Source of the DNA: Gemmatimonadota bacterium
GTDB lineage: Bacteria > Gemmatimonadota > Gemmatimonadetes > Longimicrobiales > Gaopeijiaceae
Assembly: GCA_029863525.1 (NCBI GenBank)
Contig: JAOTVL010000017.1
Location: 1 to 37,436, forward strand
Length of the DNA: 37,436 nucleotides
Reading direction: 5' to 3'
In this document: positions 16,953 through 26,369 of the stretch, one piece after another
Layout of the letters: every line of letters starts with the position of its first letter
Numbering within the stretch: position 1 is the first letter of the stretch
Made by a program: the position numbers and the translations under genes
The notes under the pieces: model-generated
The model's input: the letters and a program-made list of their open reading frames with translations, nothing else
The model's database searches: none
Told to the model about the DNA's origin: nothing

Positions 16953-19538
16953 TCAGGTTGGGGGAATGTACACGCGAACGCGCTGGATCAGCCGGTCACT
17001 TCCCGTGGAGGCGTCCGGAACGACGGAATCCTCCCGCACGAAGAAGTCCTCACCGAGTACGTCGGCTGGGCGAAGCTGATGCTCAATGACATCGAAGGCC
17101 AGAGGTGCCCCGTCGGCGGCCGTGCTCAACTCGACGTCCAGGACGCCGTCGTCCGACCGTCCCCAGAAGCGTAAGGTACGAACGGCCGAACCGTCGGTCG
17201 CCGTTCCAACCGACGCCCCCCCGAGATCGATGCCTCCAACGGCCGTGAAGTTCGCATCCGTGCCGCCGGCGAGCCGTAGTCCCACCATTTCGGCATCGAG
17301 GCCGGGACGGATCTTCAGGCGCAGGTGCCGCCGGCCGGCTTCCGCGACGTCGTGCGTGACCTCGATGACGGGTGGCGGCACGAAGGCGTTCGCGCCCTCC
17401 CCCGCGACGACCCAAGGTGCCCCTTCGGGAAGCAGGAGCGCGCCCGGGTCCTCTCCGGCTCCTTCGGACCCAACCACCCACGAGCGGGCCCACTCTTCGC
17501 CCACTCCGGGCACGGTCAGCCACCGACCCCTCAGAGAGCGAGGTGCCGGCTGCGACCGTATGGCGCCGCCCGAATCGACTCGGACCGACTCGGACAGTCG
17601 GAGGGGGGCACCTCCGTCGGTGACGTCGGCGAACAGGGCCGCCGTTCGTGCGACCGACTGGGAGCCGAGCGTATCGTCGACGAGGAGGACCAGGGACGTG
17701 GGCACGGGATGTTGCGCGTCGCCCTGCACGGTCGGAAGGCTCAGGACGACGGTAGCGACGGCCACCGCCGTCGCAAGGGCGGGCGTCCACCACGGGCTTG
17801 GTCGAGCGAGCCACTCCATGGTCGGCAAGATCAGGAGCATCCCGACGCCCAGAGCCGCTCCGATCAGCGGCGCGTAGCGGAGCGTCAGCACGCTGGCCGC
17901 GATGTCTATGCCCGGGACCACGATGAGCAGCGTGAGTGCGGAAGTGAGGACGACGCCGACCCAGATCCATCGACTCGACGCGTGGCGCCGTGGGGCGAGG
18001 ACGAGTGGAAGTGCCGCGACCAAGGACACCGCGAGCCCGAGCTGAGCCACGGCCGCTGCATACGGCGACGCAACGGTGAGCCACACCGTCGCCGCGAGCG
18101 GCACGAGGAGGGCACCCACGGTGAGCTCGCGACGATCGTAGCCGAGGCGAGCGATCGAATAACAAATCGCCGTGACCGCGACGACGAGGGCGAGCAGGGC
18201 AAGACTGTGTGTCGCCTCCCGGTAGACGGCGGAGTCCACGCGCCCGACTTCGGGATGCAGGCGCCCCAGAGCCTGGACAAGCGCCCATCCTGCTCCAGTC
18301 GAAGCCACGACGGACGCGAGGCCGAGTCCGACGCCGGCAAGCGCACGCCTCGGGCTTCCGCCCCCGAGACGGAACAGGACCGCCACCATCAAGAAGCCCG
18401 CGACGAGGACAACGGTGACGAGAGCCGACCAAGAGGTGGGTATGTCGACCATCCCCACCAAGGGCAGCGAGATGTACGCGCGCGGATCCCCGTCCGTGTC
18501 GAGGCCACCGCTCAGGTCGGCGTCTCCGAAGGCGCGAGTGAGCGCGAGGAGCTGCGAGCCGTGATGCTGGAGGGTCGCTTCACGCACGTTGATCGGGCGG
18601 TCGCTGGCGCTGTGATACGAGGCGCGGCCGCCGTACGACGTGAGACCGAGCGCCGGGACGCCGGCCGCACGGAACGTCGCCAGATCCCCTTCCTCTTCGG
18701 CGAGCGTGGTAAGGGCGCGCAGGACGGAGCTGGAGGCCGGGCGGGGGAGGGCCTGCGCCGCGGCTCGAACGACCGCACCGTTTCCTTCCATGCCCTCGAC
18801 CAGGAGGGCTGGGCCCGCCACGCCGCGGGGGTCGACCGAGAGGACCAAGCTCATGTCCGCTCGCCAGGGGTGACGGTCGAGCGCCATCGCCCCGAGCGAG
18901 CCGAGCTCCGCCCCGTCAGTGATGACGACGACAAGGTCGTTACGCAGGGGGTCGAGCGCCTGGAGCGCACGGACGGTTTCGAGAATCGCGGAGACCCCGA
19001 TTCCGTCGTCGCCGGCGGCCCGCGAGAGTGGCACGCCGTCAGAGTGGGCCGTGAGAACGACCGCCCCGGTGGAGCCGGTGCCGGCTCTGCGAGCCAGGAC
19101 GTTTCGGACGACGGCGCCCGTGGCGCTTCCGGCGTCGACGCGGACTACGGTCTCGGTTTGGGTCTCGACTTCGAGACCCAAGGCCCTGAGACGGTCGGAG
19201 AGGTACGCGTTCACCCGGGCGTGCTCCGGAGACCCCGTGGGCCGAGGTGCCCGGGCAATCTCCACGAGCTGTGACATGGCCCGGGCCGAAGAGAAGACCG
19301 TATCCGGCTGGTTGGCCGGCACGGGGTCCGGCATCCGCTGCGCGGGCAGTGCGAACCAGCCCGCGGTCACCAGGATCGCGAGCGTCCAAAACCATGCACG
19401 GCCCGCCCCGTTGCCTCGTACGGCCGTGGGGGGCGGTCCAGGAGGTGCTGCGGCGGAGCCCGTGCCTTCCCTCCTGTCGACACGGTACCCGAGAGCTTCC
19501 AGGTCCGAGTCGGTCAGGCCGAGCGAACGGACATCCAT
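16953..19538 (-). CDS. M28 family membrane metallopeptidase-like protein (catalytic Glu replaced by Ala)
   Basis: An 861-residue protein with the layout of ERMP1/Fxna-type M28 peptidases. There is an N-terminal membrane helix (about 48-65), an exported aminopeptidase-like domain (about 80-340), at least eight further membrane helices (about 365-595) and a C-terminal soluble domain. Zinc ligands seem present: His165 in AHSDG, Asp177 in GDDGIG, Glu211, Asp236 in SVDPRG and His309 in YHSASD. The catalytic motif, normally two Glu in a row before LG, reads DGAELGSLG, so Ala210 replaces the general base. The ATG at 19538 is directly abutted by GGGAGG, an unusually short spacing, but an in-frame TAG lies 10-12 bases upstream. 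It is followed 7 bases later by the C69 gene. Confidence 0.85.
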   Translation of the reverse strand: MDVRSLGLTDSDLEALGYRVDRREGTGSAAAPPGPPPTAVRGNGAGRAWFWTLAILVTAGWFALPAQRMPDPVPANQPDTVFSSARAMSQLVEIARAPRPTGSPEHARVNAYLSDRLRALGLEVETQTETVVRVDAGSATGAVVRNVLARRAGTGSTGAVVLTAHSDGVPLSRAAGDDGIGVSAILETVRALQALDPLRNDLVVVITDGAELGSLGAMALDRHPWRADMSLVLSVDPRGVAGPALLVEGMEGNGAVVRAAAQALPRPASSSVLRALTTLAEEEGDLATFRAAGVPALGLTSYGGRASYHSASDRPINVREATLQHHGSQLLALTRAFGDADLSGGLDTDGDPRAYISLPLVGMVDIPTSWSALVTVVLVAGFLMVAVLFRLGGGSPRRALAGVGLGLASVVASTGAGWALVQALGRLHPEVGRVDSAVYREATHSLALLALVVAVTAICYSIARLGYDRRELTVGALLVPLAATVWLTVASPYAAAVAQLGLAVSLVAALPLVLAPRRHASSRWIWVGVVLTSALTLLIVVPGIDIAASVLTLRYAPLIGAALGVGMLLILPTMEWLARPSPWWTPALATAVAVATVVLSLPTVQGDAQHPVPTSLVLLVDDTLGSQSVARTAALFADVTDGGAPLRLSESVRVDSGGAIRSQPAPRSLRGRWLTVPGVGEEWARSWVVGSEGAGEDPGALLLPEGAPWVVAGEGANAFVPPPVIEVTHDVAEAGRRHLRLKIRPGLDAEMVGLRLAGGTDANFTAVGGIDLGGASVGTATDGSAVRTLRFWGRSDDGVLDVELSTAADGAPLAFDVIEHQLRPADVLGEDFFVREDSVVPDASTGSDRLIQRVRVYIPPT

Positions 19539-19595
19539 CCTCCCAAGCTACAACCAGGGCGGGTGGGGTACGCCAGAGTCATGTGCCCTCTGCGG

Positions 19596-20087
19596 TCACC
19601 CTCTGGGTGCGGCGGGCATGGCCGGGGTACACAGCACCAGAAAGTTGTACAGTGACTCACCCGATTGGAGCGGCACGGCATCGCTCACGACCAGCTCCGC
19701 CTCCGTCGCGAGGGTCATGGAGCTGTCGTAGAAATTGAAGAGGCAGTCCGCACCCGAACGCCTGAACCGCAGCGATGCCTCGTTCGGTGCGTCCCTCGGA
19801 TCCGGGGTGCGTACCCATCCGGCCTCTCGGAGCTTCTCGTAGAAGAGCTCGACGGTTTCGGACGACTCGAGGCGCGTCCCTCCGGCCGCGGTCACCCGGC
19901 AGCCGGGGACCATCTTCCGGGTGCGCCAATCGTCGATCGTGTCGGGCTCCGAGAGGGCCGCCATCTCCATCACCTCACGCGCGAAGCGTTCGGCCTCCAG
20001 ACAAAGATCGACTTGGGCGCCGCCGCGGGTGGGCGTACCGAGAATCAGGGCGGTGAGAATCACGCTGTGTGCAAAGGGCCGGTGCAC
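19596..20087 (-). CDS. Small exported protein, unknown function
   Basis: A 163-residue protein with a signal peptide (MHRPFAHSVILTALILGTPT, cleavage near GGAQ). The mature part has four Cys (LCLEAERFA, PGCRVT, ADCLFNF and VLCTPA), which could form two disulfides in the periplasm. The middle (ETVELFYEKLREAGWVRTPDP followed by SLRFRRSGADCLFNFYD) suggests a small alpha/beta domain, but I do not recognise a family. The GTG at 20087 has AGGAGG four bases upstream. It lies 63 bases after the sugar dehydrogenase and 57 bases before the M28 gene, probably in one transcript. Confidence 0.75.
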   Translation of the reverse strand: MHRPFAHSVILTALILGTPTRGGAQVDLCLEAERFAREVMEMAALSEPDTIDDWRTRKMVPGCRVTAAGGTRLESSETVELFYEKLREAGWVRTPDPRDAPNEASLRFRRSGADCLFNFYDSSMTLATEAELVVSDAVPLQSGESLYNFLVLCTPAMPAAPRG

Positions 20088-20150
20088 GAGACCTCCTGTA
20101 CGGTTTCGAGCCGTCGAGAGCTGGCGGGCAGAACCGTCTGGCCCGCCCGC

Positions 20151-21410
20151 CTAGCGGCCCGTCGGTTCCAGGCGAAGGATCGGTGTCGGATCACCATCGA
20201 AGCCGCGCGCATCTCCGTCGATGGCGAGGTAGACCAGTCCGTCCGGGCCCTGGCGCACGTCGCGAATCCGCCCGACCCCCTGGAGCAACGTCTCCTCTCT
20301 GACGACATCTGGTCCGTCCAATTCCAGGCGGGCGAGCTGCCGCCCGCCGAGGCTGGCCACCAGCATGTCACCCTTCCACGCAGCGAACGGCTCACCGGTG
20401 TAAAAGAGCATGCCGGAGACACCGATGGACGGTACCCACACGTGCCGCGGCTGCTCCATCCCTTCTCGGTGGGTACCGTCGTGGATTGCGAGCCCCGAGC
20501 TGTAGTTCACTCCGTACCCGACCACCGGCCAGCCATAGTTGGCCCCGGACACGAGAAGATTGAGCTCGTCCCCACCCTGCGGTCCGTGCTCGTTGAGCCA
20601 GACGTCGCCGGTTTCCGGGTGCACGCCGAGTCCTTGTGCGTTGCGGTGTCCCCAGGTCCAGATCTCGGGCCGTACCCGATCTTGCCCGACGAACGGATTG
20701 TCGGTCGGTACGCTGCCGTCGTCGCGCAAGCGGAGCGTCGTGCCATTGTGGTTGGATCGGTCCTGTGCCGGGTGGGCCTCGAGATCTCCCTCTGGCTGCC
20801 ACTGGCGGTCGCCGATCGTGATGAAGAGGTAGCCGTCGAGGCCGAACGCCATTCGTCCCCCCCACTGCGAGCTGCGGTCGCTCCCGTTCCCGAACGCGTC
20901 GGCGTGGAAGATCTCCTCGACCTCGGTGAGGCGGTCGGTCTCGAAACGGCCGCGCGCCACCGCGATGTTGCCGAGCGAATCAGCGCCCGGCTTGGTGTAA
21001 CTCAGGTACAGGAGTCGATTCCGTTCGAACTCGGGGTGGAGAATCACGTCGCGCATGCCCGCCTGCTCACGCCCGTTCATGCTCTTGGCGCCGCCGCCCA
21101 AGAACATGACCTCGGGAATCCCCTCGACCGGGTCCGGAAGCAGGACCCCGTCGCGGACGATGCGGAGGCGGCCCGGTCGCTCCGTCACGAGCAGATCTCC
21201 GTCGGGCGTAAAGACCATCGAGAAAGGGTGGACCAGGCCATCGACGACCTCCACGACGCGGAAGTCATGGAGCGCGGTCTTGACGACGTCCGGATCGGCC
21301 TCGCTCGCGGCCGGTTGTGGCTCCGGTGCGCAGCCGACGAGCGTAAGGGCCAACGCGGTCCCGAGGAGTACGTTGGTGGTGGGGCGCGCGTCCGGGGCAG
21401 GGGTCGACAC
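20151..21410 (-). CDS. PQQ-dependent sugar dehydrogenase-like lipoprotein
   Basis: A 419-residue six-bladed beta-propeller of the soluble glucose dehydrogenase/YliI family, which oxidises aldose sugars with PQQ. A lipoprotein signal ends in LTLVGC. Family segments include LVHPFSMVFTPDGDLLVTER, RDVILHPEFERN, GGRMAFGLDGYLFITIGDR, TWGHRNAQGLGVHP, and NEHGPQGGDELNLL followed by ANYGWP. The His in HPF, the GDR segment and the HGPQGGDE loop fall where cofactor and calcium ligands lie in the family. The GTG at 21410 is chosen because it gives the lipoprotein signal and is preceded by GAGAGAGAA; a longer frame to 21551 has an Arg-rich leader instead. PQQ use and the electron acceptor are inferred from family. 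Confidence 0.88.
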   Translation of the reverse strand: MSTPAPDARPTTNVLLGTALALTLVGCAPEPQPAASEADPDVVKTALHDFRVVEVVDGLVHPFSMVFTPDGDLLVTERPGRLRIVRDGVLLPDPVEGIPEVMFLGGGAKSMNGREQAGMRDVILHPEFERNRLLYLSYTKPGADSLGNIAVARGRFETDRLTEVEEIFHADAFGNGSDRSSQWGGRMAFGLDGYLFITIGDRQWQPEGDLEAHPAQDRSNHNGTTLRLRDDGSVPTDNPFVGQDRVRPEIWTWGHRNAQGLGVHPETGDVWLNEHGPQGGDELNLLVSGANYGWPVVGYGVNYSSGLAIHDGTHREGMEQPRHVWVPSIGVSGMLFYTGEPFAAWKGDMLVASLGGRQLARLELDGPDVVREETLLQGVGRIRDVRQGPDGLVYLAIDGDARGFDGDPTPILRLEPTGR

Positions 21411-21528
21411 CGTGGTTCTCTCTCGGGCTGGGATTGACTCGGGGCAGTGAACGGGTCGTCGGGCGCGGCCTCTCGCGGGCGCCCGCACCGACGCGACCAT
21501 GATACGGCGAGGCGTGGTTCGACGCAGG

Positions 21529-21538
21529 CCCACGTGGG
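21529..21538. promoter_or_regulatory. Perfect 10-bp palindrome between divergent genes
   Basis: CCCACGTGGG is a perfect palindrome lying in the 203-base gap between the sugar dehydrogenase and amidohydrolase starts. Its position would suit an operator acting on both promoters. No clear -35/-10 pair is visible on either strand, and short GC-rich palindromes occur by chance, so this is only a candidate. Confidence 0.25.
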
Positions 21539-21613
21539 TCCGCTTGCGCACAGGCTGGATCGGCTGAAACGTCAGTAGTCCGAGCCGCCAGAACCGAACA
21601 CCGGGAGCATACC

Positions 21614-22915
21614 ATGCACCGCTTGATGACCCGTCGACCTCGCACTCGACTCAGCGCTTCGACCCCGCAACTCCTCGCGGGATGCCTGTCGCTGGCCGTG
21701 CTGACAGCGTGCGGCGGCGCCGACCAGGTGGCGTCCGCGGACGTCACCGTCTTCGAGGGTGCCCGGCTCATCACGGGAACGGGTGAGGTGATCGACGACG
21801 CTGTGTTCGTCGTGGACGGCGATCGATTCACGCAGGTAGGAGCGATGGCCGACGAGGACGTTCCCGTCGGCGCGACCGTCGTGGATCTCGCGGGTCGAAC
21901 CGTCATCCCCGCGATCGTGAACGCGCACATCCATCTTTCCTCCGACGCGGCGGAGCGCGCGCAGCAGCTTCGACACATGGCATACTACGGGGCCGGTACC
22001 GTGGTGAGCCTCGGACTGGACGAGGGCTCGACCGCGTTCGAGATGGCGGGTGTCTCCGTCGAAGACGGTGCCCGCTCGTTCACCGCCGGAAGGGGCATTA
22101 CCGGGCCCGAGCCCGGGCGGTCCGAGGTACCCTACTGGGTTACGACGCCGGACGAAGCGCGAACCGCCGTTCAAGAGCTCGCCTCGCAGGACGCCGATAT
22201 CGTGAAGATCTGGGTCGACGACCGGGGCGGGCAGTACGAGCGACTTTCGCCCGATCTCTACGGCGCAGTGATCGACGAGGCGCACGCTCACGATCTGAAG
22301 GTCACCGCCCACATCTTCCGACTCGAAGACGCCAAGGGGCTACTCCGCGCGGGGATCGACGCTTTCGCACACGGTATCCGCGATGGGGACGTCGACGACG
22401 AGGTGATCGGCCTGTGGCTCGAGCGCCCGAACGTGGTGCTCGTTCCGAACCTTCCAGGACCAGGCGTACCCGTGGACATGACGTGGATCAGCACGCTGCC
22501 GCCCGAGCGGGTTCAGGAGATGCAGGACGGGCAGCAGGCTCGGCCCGCCGTTCAAGAGGCGTTTGGAATCCAGGCGCGCAATCTCGCGCGTCTCGACGAC
22601 GAGGGGATTACGATCGCGTTCGGAACGGACGGGAGCACACCCTGGGCGGTGCACCATGAGATGGAAGACATGGTGCGCTCCGGCATGAGTGCCGCGGACG
22701 TGATCGTAGCCGCGACGAGCAGCTCGGCGGCGCTCATGGAGCTCGACGACGTGGGCGCAATCGCGCCCGGCATGAGCGCGGACTTCATCGTGCTCGGCGC
22801 CGACCCGCTCGACGACATCCGCAACACGCGGAGGATCGAGGCGGTGTACCTGCGCGGGACGGCGATCGACCGGGAGGCGATCCGAGCGGAGGCGATGGGA
22901 GCGGGCGGGGCGTAG
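21614..22915 (+). CDS. Amidohydrolase family lipoprotein
   Basis: A 433-residue metal-dependent hydrolase of the imidazolonepropionase/prolidase-like amidohydrolase group. A lipoprotein signal (LAGCLSLAVLTACGG) places it in the envelope. The TIM-barrel metal sites appear as His-x-His in VNAHIHLSS, Lys in DIVKIWVDD (likely the bridging, carboxylated Lys), His in VTAHIFR, His in DAFAHGIRD and Asp in FGTDGST. The C-terminal AIAPGMSADFIVLGADPL is the usual family end. GGGAG lies just upstream of the ATG. The gene is divergent from the sugar dehydrogenase. It probably hydrolyses an amide, lactam or peptide-like substrate in the periplasm; the exact one is unknown. Confidence 0.88.
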   Translation: MHRLMTRRPRTRLSASTPQLLAGCLSLAVLTACGGADQVASADVTVFEGARLITGTGEVIDDAVFVVDGDRFTQVGAMADEDVPVGATVVDLAGRTVIPAIVNAHIHLSSDAAERAQQLRHMAYYGAGTVVSLGLDEGSTAFEMAGVSVEDGARSFTAGRGITGPEPGRSEVPYWVTTPDEARTAVQELASQDADIVKIWVDDRGGQYERLSPDLYGAVIDEAHAHDLKVTAHIFRLEDAKGLLRAGIDAFAHGIRDGDVDDEVIGLWLERPNVVLVPNLPGPGVPVDMTWISTLPPERVQEMQDGQQARPAVQEAFGIQARNLARLDDEGITIAFGTDGSTPWAVHHEMEDMVRSGMSAADVIVAATSSSAALMELDDVGAIAPGMSADFIVLGADPLDDIRNTRRIEAVYLRGTAIDREAIRAEAMGAGGA

Positions 22916-22943
22916 CGCGCGTTCTTCCGCCGTCAGTGCTCGA

Positions 22944-22998
22944 GCCCGCGCTCCGGGAGGAATTCGCGGATTACCCATAAGCCTCCTGGAACGCGGGC
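22944..22998. terminator. 17-bp inverted repeat between convergent genes, likely bidirectional terminator
   Basis: The arms at 22944-22960 and 22982-22998 pair over 17 positions with one mismatch and one G-T pair, around a 21-base loop. It lies in the 100-base gap between the amidohydrolase stop and the recQ stop, the place expected for a shared terminator. There is no strong T-run on either side, so termination may need a factor. Confidence 0.55.
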
Positions 22999-23015
22999 GT
23001 CTCCGGCAGACTCGG

Positions 23016-24527
23016 TCAGCTCGCCTCGCTGAGAAGGTCCAGGAATGCTCGCCCGTACTTCTCGAGTTTCGCCGGTCCTACGCCGGACACGGCGAGCATT
23101 TCCTGCTCGTTCGACGGCCGGAGCCGGACCATGTCGACGAGAGACCGGTCGCTGAACACGATGTACGCGGGCATTTGCTGTCGATCGGCGAGCTCCTTTC
23201 GAAGTGTCCGCAGCCGTTGGAAGAGTGCCTCTTCCACGGCATCGAGCGTGGGCGCGTCCGATGGGGCCCGCGAGGTCGAGCGGGTTGCGGCGAGCGGCCC
23301 GAGCGTCGCCAACGTCTCGGCCGCCAGGTCGGCCGGGCCGGTGCCGGTGCATACGTCGCACGAGCTGCCGCACGGAGCCATGATCTCGTCGAAGTGCGCG
23401 AGGATCATCTGATGCCGGCACCTGCTCGCCTCGATCATGCGGAAGAGGTCGACGGTCTTCTGCCGCTTCTGGTGCCAGATCTCGGGATCGTCGATGTCGT
23501 CGAGGAACCGCTCGTGCATCTTCACGTCGGCCCACGAATAGAAGAGGAAGCAGTCGCTCGGGAGCCCGTCGCGTCCGGCCCGGCCGATCTCCTGATACCA
23601 CGACTCGACGTCCTTCGGCATGTCACGATGGATCACGAATCGGACGTTCGATTTGTCGATGCCCATGCCGAAGGCGATGGTCGCGACGATGACGTCGATC
23701 TCGTCGCGCTGAAATGCCTCCTGATTCGCACGGCGCTCGGAGGCCTCGAGACCGGCGTGATAGGGACGCGCGCGCACCCCATTTCTGGCGAGGAAGTCGC
23801 AGGTCTGCTCGACCGCCTTACGGCTCAGGCAGTAGACGATTCCCGAATCGCCCGCGCGTCGCCGGACGAGGGTCAGAATCTCCTTCCGCGTGTTACCCGT
23901 GCCTTTCTTTCGGCACCCGATCTCGAGGTTCGACCGAAAGAAGGAGCCCTTGAAGCCCGCGGGCTTGGACATGCCGAGTTGTCGAAGGATGTCACGGGCG
24001 ACCGGCCGGGTCGCGGTGGCGGTCAGCGCGAGCACCGGAACGTCCAACTCGTTCTTGAGGCCGCGGAGTCGTCGGTACGAGGGGCGAAAGTCGTGCCCCC
24101 ACTGCGAAATGCAGTGTGCCTCATCGACCACCATGAGCGCGATGGGACACCCCTCCACGAAGTCGCGCAGGCGACCGTCGAGAGCCTCTGGCGCGAGGTA
24201 GACGAGCTCGTACTCACCCCGTCGGAGGGCGTCCAGTCGGGACTGGCGCTCCTGCCAATCGAGCGTGGAGTTGATCTCCACGGCGGCGAAGCCGAGCTCG
24301 CGTAGTGCATCTACCTGATCCTTCATGAGGCTGATCAGCGGCGAGACGACCAGTACGGTCCCGTCGAGCATGCGTGCCGGAAGCTGGTAGGTAAGCGACT
24401 TGCCCGCACCCGTGGGCATCACAGCGATGCAGTCTCGCCCCGCGAGCACCGCGTCGATGACCTCCCGTTGGCCTGGCCGGAACGTGTCGAAGCCGAACGT
24501 CTCGCGAAGGACTCGTTGGGGGTCGAT
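23016..24527 (-). CDS. recQ: RecQ-type ATP-dependent DNA helicase, non-standard start
   Basis: A superfamily 2, 3'-5' DNA helicase for recombination and repair. Motif I is MPTGAGKS, motif II is [17 protein letters not shown], and the later motifs include [15 protein letters not shown] and [11 protein letters not shown] four-Cys zinc site follows (ASRCRH, then [10 protein letters not shown]). The protein then passes directly to an HRDC domain ([14 protein letters not shown] onward), with no winged-helix part, as in short RecQs. The first ordinary start is a GTG at 24449. Yet the frame upstream clearly encodes the conserved N-terminus and Q motif ([18 protein letters not shown]). No ATG, GTG or TTG precedes it, so I extend to an ATC at 24527, 7 bases after the previous stop and 10 after a GAGGGG. 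The helicase call is firm; that start is tentative. Confidence 0.88.
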   Translation of the reverse strand: MDPQRVLRETFGFDTFRPGQREVIDAVLAGRDCIAVMPTGAGKSLTYQLPARMLDGTVLVVSPLISLMKDQVDALRELGFAAVEINSTLDWQERQSRLDALRRGEYELVYLAPEALDGRLRDFVEGCPIALMVVDEAHCISQWGHDFRPSYRRLRGLKNELDVPVLALTATATRPVARDILRQLGMSKPAGFKGSFFRSNLEIGCRKKGTGNTRKEILTLVRRRAGDSGIVYCLSRKAVEQTCDFLARNGVRARPYHAGLEASERRANQEAFQRDEIDVIVATIAFGMGIDKSNVRFVIHRDMPKDVESWYQEIGRAGRDGLPSDCFLFYSWADVKMHERFLDDIDDPEIWHQKRQKTVDLFRMIEASRCRHQMILAHFDEIMAPCGSSCDVCTGTGPADLAAETLATLGPLAATRSTSRAPSDAPTLDAVEEALFQRLRTLRKELADRQQMPAYIVFSDRSLVDMVRLRPSNEQEMLAVSGVGPAKLEKYGRAFLDLLSEAS

Positions 24528-24534
24528 GGCTCGG

Positions 24535-25311
24535 CTACCCCTCGGACTTCGGAGGCCAGGGGATGAACGCCGAAGTGCGCTTGACGTAGTCCTCGTATCC
24601 GGGTCGCGAGCTCTTGAGGTTTTCCTCGAGCATCGTGACGCCCGACACCTTGAGAAGGAGGAAGGTGATCGTAATTGGGCCGATCACGGCCCAATACGCC
24701 CCCGCAGCGACCGCGAAGAGGAAGAAGCCCCACCAGAGGGCGGCTTCGCCGAAGTAGTTGGGGTGGCGGCTGTAGCGCCACAAGCCCGTGTCGAGGACGC
24801 GGCCGCGGTTCGAGGGGTCCTCTTTGAAGCGGGCCAACTGAGCGTCCGCGACCGCCTCGAAGGAGAGACCGATGGCGAATAGGAGGGCGCCCGCGGCATC
24901 CCACGGGCCGAGCGGCCCGTCGCTCACGATTCCCGCGAAGAGGGGCGCGGAGATGATCCACAGAAGTCCGGCCTGGAGCCAGAAGATCGTGAAGAGGCTC
25001 TGCCACCAGAACGCGGCGCCCCTCGCCTCGCGCATCTGCTGATACCGCTTGTCCTCACCCTCCTTACGATTCCGAATGAGGAGGTAGTAGCCCAACCGGA
25101 TCGCCCACACCGCGACGAGCACGACGACGAGGCGGCCTCGGTCACCGTAGCTGCCGTCGACGAAGAAGTAGGTCAGTGCCGCGAGGAGAAAGCCTGGCCC
25201 CCAGAACGGATCGACGATGCTCGCGTCCTTCTTCCAAACGCTGACTGCCCAGAGCAAGGTCATCGCGACGACGACGACGCCCAGGCCCACGAGGGCGACC
25301 GTCAGTTGCAT
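24535..25311 (-). CDS. DUF1295 family membrane protein (steroid 5-alpha-reductase-like)
   Basis: A 258-residue integral membrane protein of about six helices, of the DUF1295 family, related to steroid 5-alpha reductases and isoprenylcysteine methyltransferases. The diagnostic C-terminal part is [17 protein letters not shown], a likely cofactor-binding region, followed by [20 protein letters not shown]. The ATG at 25311 is chosen because it starts right before the first helix ([18 protein letters not shown]) and has GGCGGT upstream; an in-frame GTG at 25332 adds seven residues and is also possible. It lies between the rhodanese and recQ in one minus-strand run. Reaction and substrate are not known; a reductase or lipid-modifying role is inference. 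Confidence 0.85.
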   Translation of the reverse strand: MQLTVALVGLGVVVVAMTLLWAVSVWKKDASIVDPFWGPGFLLAALTYFFVDGSYGDRGRLVVVLVAVWAIRLGYYLLIRNRKEGEDKRYQQMREARGAAFWWQSLFTIFWLQAGLLWIISAPLFAGIVSDGPLGPWDAAGALLFAIGLSFEAVADAQLARFKEDPSNRGRVLDTGLWRYSRHPNYFGEAALWWGFFLFAVAAGAYWAVIGPITITFLLLKVSGVTMLEENLKSSRPGYEDYVKRTSAFIPWPPKSEG

Positions 25312-25353
25312 GACTGACCGCCGATCAACCACCCGAGCTTCAATGGAGGCACG

Positions 25354-26229
25354 CTATTTCTCGATGGGGGCGCCGACGAGGTTGCCCCACTCCGTCCACG
25401 ACCCGTCGTAGTTGCGCACCTTCGGATAGCCGAGGAGGTGGTGCAGGACGAACCAAGTATGGCTCGAGCGTTCGCCGATCCGGCAGTATGCGATGACGTC
25501 GTCGTCAGGGGTGAGGCCCTGTTCCTCCTCGTAGATCGCGCGGAGCTCGTCCGCGTCTTTGAAGGTGCCGTCGTCGTTTGCGGCGCGCTTCCAGGGGACA
25601 CTAGCCGCGCCCGGGATATGGCCGCCTCGCAGAGCGCCCTCCTGCGGGTAGTCCGGCATGTGGAGGAGCTCGCCCTTGTACTCTTGAGGCGAGCGGACGT
25701 CGACGAGTCGACCCTTCCTCTCTAGATGGGCGGTCACCTCATCGCGAAACGCGCGGATCTTCGAGTCGTCACGCTGCACCACGGGGTAGTCGGCGCGCGG
25801 TCGCATGGTGGCGTCGGTCGTCATGTCACGCCCTTCGTCGACCCACTTCTTGCGGCCCCCGTCGAGCAATCGAACGTCGGGGTGCCCGAAGAGCGTGAAC
25901 ACCCAGAGCGCGTACGCCGCCCACCAGTTGAAGTTGTCCCCATAGAAGACCACCGTCGTGTCGCGACCGATGCCCTTGGCCGACATGAGCTCGGCGAACT
26001 TCTCACCGTTGAGATAGTCGCGAGTGAGCGGGTCGTTGAGGTCCATGTGCCAATCGACCTTCACCGCCCCCGGGATGTGGCCGGTGTCGTAGAGCAAGAC
26101 GTCTTCATCGGACTCCACAACCACGATTTCGGGGTCGTCGAGGCGTTCCGCGAGCCAATCGGACGAGACGAGCCGGTCGCCGCGAGCGTATTGATCGAAC
26201 CTGGGGTTCGAATCGGCGGGTACGGACAT
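25354..26229 (-). CDS. Thiosulfate/3-mercaptopyruvate sulfurtransferase (two rhodanese domains)
   Basis: A 291-residue tandem-rhodanese enzyme that carries sulfur as a persulfide on one Cys and passes it to a thiophilic acceptor. The N-terminal domain (about 18-130) lacks the Cys; the C-terminal domain has C249 in the loop [11 protein letters not shown], the form found in actinobacterial CysA/SseA-type thiosulfate sulfurtransferases. Other typical segments are [14 protein letters not shown] and [21 protein letters not shown] precedes the ATG at good spacing. It is divergent from sufE across 140 bases, which suggests that sulfur mobilisation is a theme here. There is no signal peptide, so it acts in the cytoplasm. 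Confidence 0.93.
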   Translation of the reverse strand: MSVPADSNPRFDQYARGDRLVSSDWLAERLDDPEIVVVESDEDVLLYDTGHIPGAVKVDWHMDLNDPLTRDYLNGEKFAELMSAKGIGRDTTVVFYGDNFNWWAAYALWVFTLFGHPDVRLLDGGRKKWVDEGRDMTTDATMRPRADYPVVQRDDSKIRAFRDEVTAHLERKGRLVDVRSPQEYKGELLHMPDYPQEGALRGGHIPGAASVPWKRAANDDGTFKDADELRAIYEEEQGLTPDDDVIAYCRIGERSSHTWFVLHHLLGYPKVRNYDGSWTEWGNLVGAPIEK

Positions 26230-26369
26230 GGGTGCCTCCGGTCGTTCAGGGGGTCGTCTAGAGGACCCGCACCCGTCTGACGGCTCGGGTCGGGAGTGCT
26301 GACTACCCGCGTGCTCCGAGTGGGTTCAAGGCGTGGAACCGGAGCCCTCGGGGGCGGTAGCCTGGAGCC

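Noticed and set aside
17325..19274. Open frame of 649 codons on the plus strand
   Set aside because: It is the antisense of the M28 gene. Its product is rich in Arg, Asp and Gly with no motif; long antisense frames are common at this GC content.
26264..26291. GACCCG/CGGGTC inverted repeat between rhodanese and sufE
   Set aside because: Only six pairs with a 16-base loop; expected by chance at this GC content.
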